Source of the DNA: Castor canadensis
Lineage: Eukaryota > Chordata > Mammalia > Rodentia > Castoridae
Reading direction: 5' to 3'
Assembly: GCF_047511655.1 (NCBI RefSeq)
Contig: NC_133405.1
Location: forward strand, 92,541,598 to 92,605,597
DNA: 64,000 nt
A program made the position numbers and the translations under genes. Below the pieces are notes generated by a model. It was given only the letters and a program-made list of their open reading frames with translations, ran no database searches and had not been told where the DNA came from. This document shows, in pieces, positions 57,480 to 64,000 of the stretch. How positions within the stretch are numbered: the stretch's first letter is position 1; each line of letters starts with the position of its first letter.

Positions 57480-58652
57480 TAGAATGGAAGGGTGAGAGGA
57501 GATGGAAAGTAAAGAAGTTAAAGGAAAAGGGAGAAACAAAGAAGTAGAACAAAACCTAACAAAGAAACAAACAAAAAAAATTTCAAAGATGTAAACAGGG
57601 AGAAACAGTGTACTAATCAACCATATGTTGAAAAGGTGTTAGAGAAACAGAGAAAGGATTGAAAATAAAAAATAAAAGAATAAAAATAAAAATAAAAAAT
57701 AAATAAATGAAAAAAATATATATATATAAATTAAAAAAAAATGTCCAAGTTCAATTGCAATAAAGTTTCAGTCTTAATAATTTTGGTGTTCATCCCTCAG
57801 CCTCCAATCCTGGAGATGGTGCCTCAGATGTTGTTCTGTAGTTGTCTCATCAAAGGGGAAACATAAAACTGCACAAAACAAGGTAACACCCATGCACAGG
57901 AAATCAATGTGAGTCAATGCCCTGTATAGCTATCCTTATCTCAACCAGCAAAAACCCTTGTTCCTTCCTATTATTGCTTATACTCTCTCTACAACAAAAT
58001 TAGAAATAAGGGCAAAATAGTTTCTGCTGGGTATTGGGGGGGGAGAGGGAGGGGGCGGAGTGGGTGGTAAGGGAGGGGGTGGGGGCAGGGGGGAGAAATG
58101 AACCAAGCCTTTATGCACATATGAATAATAAAAGAAAAATGAAAAAAAAAACAAAGGGGAAAAATAAAATAAAACCACACAAAACAAAACAAAACAAAAA
58201 AACCCCACAAAGTGTCCCAAGTTCAAATGCAATACAGTGTCAGTAAGTTTTTCAGTATGCAGGTGTAGTTCAGTTGTTTTCTCATCAAATGTAGGGAGTG
58301 AGAAAAAAAAGAGTCTGGAGACAGTTCTGTGCATGGCTATCTGAGGCTGTGGCTCACCTGCCCACTGCTGTCAGGCTGCTCTTGCTGGAGGCTTTATTTA
58401 TGCAGATCTCAGGAGTGAGCTTAGCACTCACTTGGCCCCACAGGCATTGTTTACTCAGAGTTCTCCTGTGTGCGAGCCTCTGCTACAAGCTTTCCCCTTT
58501 CCAAGCACACTGGAGGAGGTGACACTGCACCCGCTTTCTCAGGCCTGCGTATTTATTTACAGTTCACATGGGAAGTGGGTCTTCCCCCCTCTCCTGTGAA
58601 GTTTTCCTCCCACTGCCACTTTTACAAGTTTTCCTGCTCCTGGTTGCTGGGC
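57480..58652 (-). promoter_or_regulatory. L1 5'UTR (promoter region)
   Basis: The outer part (58290-58652) is GC-richer and starts GCCCAGCAACCAGG on the minus strand. The inner part holds two related blocks (57742-57885 and 58208-58300) sharing TTTGATGAGA, GTTCA-rich and AACTTGG(G)ACA motifs next to A-rich runs. This suggests an internal duplication. Promoter role is inferred from position in a full-length L1. Confidence 0.7.
57886..58150 (+). mobile_element. L1 3' end inserted in the L1 5'UTR
   Basis: About 255 bp of young L1 3'UTR (GTAACACCCATGCACAGG to AATAATAAAAGAAAAATG), a G-rich tract at 58035-58098 and an A-tail, on the strand opposite to its host. Similar but not identical sequences (CAAAGGGGAAA...CACAAAACAA) stand on both sides and may be an imperfect target duplication. 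Confidence 0.85.
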
Positions 58653-58664
58653 AAACACACTAAC

Positions 58665-59573
58665 CTTTAATGGTTATTAGTTATTGACCCCACACTAATA
58701 CCTCAAAATTCAGAATGTCACCAGTCTATCAAAGGGAGGCTCATCAGGGCCAGATGCTGAATGAAATTTTGAATGAAGTTCAGCTCATGGTCATTTCTCC
58801 AGTTTTTGAAGTTGCTTGTGGAATACACAATCACATTCAGAAACTAGAAAAATCTCCACATTGCCTACCTCATAGAGTAAGAGTTATTATGCTAAGAAGG
58901 ACCCTGAAAGCATTAGACTGTCTTCCCCCTTCCCCTTACCAAGATATTAAATCAATAGCAATATCATATGCCTGTGGAAATATCAGAAATTATGTGCCAC
59001 CAACAAAATATTAAGAGATGCAGATTAGTGTCTTACTCCCATTCTAATTCTAGCCAGTGCAAGGATGGATGACTCTTGGAGCATGAGTATAGATTATCAT
59101 AAATAGAATCAGGTGGTCACTCCACAGCAGTTGCTTTCCCAGATGTTAGCTCCTTAATGAAATAAAACAATACTTTTATACATTCCATCAAGCAGAGAAC
59201 TCTGAAAACACTAGGCTTTCCTTAGCATAGGAAAGTCTATTATAATTAATGGGAGAAAACTGAAGGAATTGGCCTACACGTTGGAGGGAATGTCTGTGTG
59301 GTCCTGTACAGAGATATATCCTATTTGCAAGTCTGAGCTCCAGTTTAGTCTTTGGAGATTATAAGCACATTGCCATCCAATGAGAATCATTCTAGTCTGC
59401 TCCATTGATGCCATTGTGCTGATAGAACCTAGAAAAGAGGAAGCAGCAGGTACCCTCTATCCCCTGGAAAGACTTTGAAGTTTCAGAGGTTTAGAGCTAA
59501 ATCCTCAGAAATCACAGAAGCCTATATGAACTTTGTAGGTGTTGTGGTTTGAGGCACGTCAAAGTATTTCTTC
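58665..59573. other. Unassigned old sequence
   Basis: No recognised element. The 99-codon plus frame at 58715-59014 shows no domain. It is probably part of the same old unit as 59666-60107 and 62610-63210. Confidence 0.4.
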
Positions 59574-59665
59574 CAAGCCAGGTGTGATCCCATACTCAGG
59601 AGGCCAGTCAGGAAGATTGGGAGTTTCAGGCCAGCCTGGGCTACATGGCAAGATCCTGTCTCAAA
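59574..59665 (+). repeat. Single B1-like SINE arm
   Basis: CCAGGTGTGATCCCATACTC, CAGGCCAGCCTGGGCTACAT and CTGTCTCAAAAAAAG. No ID arm is attached, unlike most copies here. Confidence 0.83.
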
Positions 59666-60119
59666 AAAAGAGAGATATTCCCTCCAATTTGGAGGCCCAT
59701 TGACTTCCATTTTCTTCCATTACCAGTAATGAGGAACAGTGCTTGGTGGGCAAACTTGGACATTGAAGATAATATTTGCCACATTGTGTGTGTTGCTCCG
59801 ACCCATTTTGTAGGTGAAAAGAAAATGACCAGTATTCAGTGGGGCCAAGAGAGCAAACAAAGGCTCTACCATTGTCCCAGTCTTTAGTTCATTCATATCT
59901 GCCATCAAGCCTTTATAATCCAGGGGATCCAATGGTGTTTGAAGTGTCTGTAATAGACCATGATCCCATATGGAGTCTGTAGTAATAATCCCTATTGAGA
60001 AACATTCAGTGGATCATAGGGTTGGAGCAAATCCATGACTTCATCAGCAAGTAACTATTGTCTTTTAAAGATACCCATTCTAGCTTGCTACTGGTTCTGA
60101 TAATAAGAAACCTGGTGAT

Positions 60120-62074
60120 AGAAGGAAAGTACCTCAGCATTATAAAAGCTATATATGACAAACCTACAGCCAGCAATATACTTAACGGAGAAAAACTGAA
60201 ACCATTCCCTCTAAAATCAGGAACTAGACAAGGATGCCCACTATCTCCACTCCTATTCAACATAGTACTGGAAATCCTAGCCAGAGCAATTAGGCAAGAA
60301 GAAGGAATAAAAGGAATACAAATAGGTAAAGAAACTGTCAAAATATCCCTATTTGCAGATGACATGATCCCATACCTTAAAGATCCAGAAAACTATACTC
60401 CGAAGCTTCTAGACATCATCAATAGCTATAGCAAGGTAGCAGGATATAAAATCAACATAGAAAAATCATTAGCATTTCTATACACTAATAATGAACAAAC
60501 TGAAAAAGAATATATGAAAACAATTCCATTTACAATAGCCTCAAAAAAAATCAAATACCTACGTGTAAACCTAACAAAAGATGTGAACGACCTGTACAAG
60601 GAAAACTATAAACTTCTGAAGAAAGAGATTGAGGAAGACTATAGAAAGTGGAGAGATCTCCCATGCTCATGGATTGGTAGAATCAACATAGTAAAAATGT
60701 CTATACTCCCAAAGTAATCTACATGTTTAATGCAATTCCCATCAAAATTCCAATGACATTCATTAAAGAGATCCAAAAATCTACCGTTAAATTTATATGG
60801 AAACACAAGAGGCCACGAATAGCCAAGGCAATACTCAGTGAAAAGAACAATGCAGGAGGTATCACAATACCTGACTTCAAACTATATTACAAAACAATAA
60901 CAATAAAAACAGCATGGTACTGGCAAAAAACAGACATGAAGACAAGTGGAACAGAATAGAGGTCCCAGATATGAAGCCACACAACTATAACCAACTTGTC
61001 TTTGACAAAGGCGCTAAAAATATACGATGGAGAAAAAGCAGTCTCTTCAACAAAAACTGCTGGGAAAACTGGTTAGCAGTCTGCAAAAAATTGAAACTAG
61101 ATCCATGTATATCACCCTATACCAATATTAACTCAAAATGGATCAAGGATCTTAATATCAGACCACAAACTCTAACGTTGATACAGGAAAGAGTAGGAAA
61201 TACTCTGGAGTTAGTAGGTATAGGCAAGAACTTTCTCAATGGAACCCCAGCAGCACAGCAACTAAGAGATAGCATAGATAAATGGGACTTCATAAAACTA
61301 AAAAGCTTCTGTTCACCAAAAGAAATGGTCTCTAAACTGAAGAGAACACCCACAGAGTGAGAGAAAATATTTGCCAGCTACACATCAGACAAAGGACTGA
61401 TAACCAGAATATATAGGGAACTTAAAAAACTAAATTCTCATAAAATTAATGAACCAATAAAGAAATGGGCAAGTGAACTAAACAGAACTTTCTCAAAAGA
61501 AGAAATTCAAATGGCCAAAAAACACATGAAAAAATGCTCCCCATCTCTAGCAATAAAGGAAATGCAAATTAAAACCACACTAAGATTCCACCTCACCCCT
61601 GTTAGAATAGCCATCATTAGCAACACCACCATCAACAGGTGTTGGCAAGGATGTGGGGATAAAGGAACCCTCTTACACTGTTGGTGGGAATGTAAACTAG
61701 TACAACCACTCTGGAAAAAAATTTGGAGGCTACTTAAAAAGCTAGACATTGATCTACCCACAGCAATACCGCTCTTGGGGATATACCCAAAAGACTGTGA
61801 CACAGGTTACTCCAGAGGCACCTGCACACCCATGTTTATTGCAGCACTATTCACAATAGCCAAGTTATGGAAACAGCCAAGATGCCCCACCACTGACGAA
61901 TGGATCAAGAAAATGTGGTATCTATACACAATGGAATTTTATGCAGCCATGAAGAAGAACGAAATGTTATCATTCACTGGTAAATGGATGGAATTGGAGA
62001 ACATCATTCTGAGTGAGGTTAGCCTGGCCCAAAAGACCAAAAATCGTATGTTCTCCCTCATATGTGGACATTAG
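60120..62074 (+). pseudogene. L1 ORF2 fragment (reverse transcriptase to C-terminus)
   Basis: [20 protein letters not shown] and [13 protein letters not shown] (catalytic DD at about 60358) mark the palm. The C-terminal part carries [16 protein letters not shown] and [18 protein letters not shown]. It ends at the normal stop after SLICGH (62074). Stops or shifts at about 60717, 60940 and 61360 break it. Everything 5' of motif 3/4 of the polymerase is missing. Confidence 0.9.
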
Positions 62075-62597
62075 ATCAAGGGCAAACACAACAATGGGAT
62101 TAGACTTTGAGCACATGATAAAGCGAGAGCACACAAGGGAGGGGTGAGGATAGGTAAGACACTTAAAAAATTAGCTAGCATTTGTTGCCCTCAATGCAGA
62201 GAAACTAAAGCACCTGAGGCCAATAGGAGAAGGGGACCAGGAACTAGAGAAAAGGTTAGATCAAAAAGAATTAACCTAGAAGGTAAGACACATGTACAGG
62301 AAATTAATGTGAGTCAACTCCCTGTATAGCTGTCCTTATCTCAACCAGCAAAAACCCTTGTTCCTTCCTATTATTGTTTATACTCTCTCTACAACAAATT
62401 AGAGTTAAGGGCAAAATAGTTTCTGCCGGGTATTGAGGGGGTGGGGGGAGAGGGAGGGGGTGGAGTGGGTGGTAAGGGAGAGGGTGGGGGCAGGGGGGAG
62501 AAATGACCCAAGCCTTGTATGCACATGTGAATAATAAAACAATAAAAATTAAAAAAAATAAAAGGGGAGGATTTCAAAGTCACTTTAAAAAACAAAA
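60120..62597 (+). mobile_element. Young L1, 5'-truncated, with 3' transduction
   Basis: It starts in the reverse transcriptase, continues through the ORF2 C-terminus, 3'UTR and G-rich tract (62435-62505) to the L1 A-tail (about 62535-62563). A 23-bp non-L1 stretch (62564-62586) and a second A-tail follow. AAACCTGGTGAT flanks the whole unit (60108-60119 and 62598-62609). Confidence 0.93.
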
Positions 62598-63210
62598 AAA
62601 CCTGGTGATTATGTGAACTGAACTGTCCATCACGAACTTTGTGTTGACTAATCCACTGAGCCATAAAGGGTAATGTAACCAGTAGAACTCCATCACCAAA
62701 GGAAAGTGGTATTGGGCTTTTATTCCTCTCTATGCTGCCACCTGTTCTTCAACCCACATGTATGTGTTCATCAGGAATTTGTTATGACTGGGGAGGAAAA
62801 CTTTGAAGTGTTGGAACCATGAGGAATTATGCTGCTGTGTTATTACAGTTGCACTCATTTGTAGCCCAGAAGTCCAGTGGCCCAAAGAAGTCCGCATAGT
62901 GAACATAGCCTTGATGTCTGAATATCCATTTTCGTAAGATGTGCAGATGTATGGGCTGTGGGTATGATTGGGCTGAATGACCAGGAACTTAGAAGGAACA
63001 GGATTAGAAGATTGTGACAAGGTTTGAAGAGGAGATATGTAGATGGACCACTCTGGATGAGCGCAGAGTTTGAGAATATTTCTGTCCCATGTGAATGCCA
63101 CCATAGGGCTAACAATGCCATAATTTGGTAAATTATGAAAGTCAGTCAGTCTCCTCCCCAGTGTTTGATCCACACTGCAGGGAACTCTCATACATATCTC
63201 CTTTGGCACA

Positions 63211-64000
<790 letters not shown>

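Larger units (their letters stand above)
51883..58652 (-). mobile_element. Full-length young L1
   Basis: Complete order on the minus strand: 5'UTR (58652 to about 57480), ORF1 (to 56117), ORF2 (56157-52371), 3'UTR with C-rich strand (51928-52000) and tail. AAACACACTAAC flanks it (51871-51882 and 58653-58664), so both ends are fixed. A second, small L1 3' end (57886-58150) lies in its 5'UTR. All ORFs carry frameshifts, so it is no longer active. Confidence 0.95.
59666..63210 (-). other. Unidentified coding-like relic split by an L1
   Basis: Minus-strand frames at 63210-62730 (LPNYGIVSPMVAFTWD, NPVPSKFLVIQPNHTHSPY) and 59932-59720 (DPLDYKGLMADMNELKTG, NVANIIFNVQV) read like degraded protein. 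They lie on either side of the L1 at 60120-62597; removing it and one duplication joins the two DNA blocks. I do not recognise the family. It could be an old retroviral gene, a retrocopy or chance. Confidence 0.35.

Noticed and set aside
57854..58190. About 30-bp target duplication around the L1 3' end in the L1 5'UTR
   Set aside because: The two sides are similar but not identical and are A-rich like the host's own repeated blocks, so I do not claim it as a duplication.
58665..59014. 99-codon plus-strand frame as a gene
   Set aside because: No recognisable domain, no splice or promoter context; it lies in old degraded sequence.

Overview
The window is a repeat-dense stretch of a mammalian genome. 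The tRNA/ID-type SINEs, the dimeric SINEs joining a 7SL(B1)-like arm to an ID-like arm, and the young LINE-1 lineage point to a rodent outside the mouse/rat group. Castorimorpha (beaver or relatives) is my guess; this is inference and I could not test it. I find no intact cellular gene. The only candidate piece of a spliced gene is one 111-nt exon-like block on the minus strand (7506-7616).

Layout. 1-3058 (minus): 5' half of a decayed class I endogenous retrovirus with 5' LTR, tRNA-His-type primer binding site, broken gag and part of pol; an L1 3' segment replaces the gag/pol junction. 3065-3279: MER5A-like DNA transposon relic. 3879-5440: processed pseudogene of ZSCAN4 with a perfect 13-bp target-site duplication. 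About 8280-14695: near full-length, very old L1 carrying nested SINEs and a 76-bp scrap of a young L1. 15-21 kb: SINEs and old LINE pieces with a nested young L1 tail. 21372-25172: young L1 with an internal deletion. 25-29 kb: old LINEs, SINEs and a solo LTR. 29-40 kb: mostly unassigned sequence with L2 relics, three-armed and ID SINEs, microsatellites, an LTR inserted inside a SINE and a second copy of the 26.7-kb LTR family. 40435-41465: young truncated L1 with a 20-bp duplication. 42701-43172: another solo LTR. 44-51.7 kb: sparse repeats. 51883-58652 (minus): full-length young L1 including its 5'UTR, itself hit by a short L1 3' end. 58665-63210: unidentified old sequence split by a 3'-transducing L1 (60120-62597). 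63598-64000: metallothionein (MT1/MT2-type) processed pseudogene running to the window edge.

No host pathway is encoded here. The sequence records retrotransposition: the L1 family supplied the machinery in cis, and most likely in trans for the SINEs and the ZSCAN4 and metallothionein retrocopies. The most informative features are three-armed B1-B1-ID SINEs sharing one linker, two L1 copies sharing the same ORF2 start defect, an L1 3' transduction, and the ZSCAN4 retrocopy. I did not find a convincing undescribed biological system.
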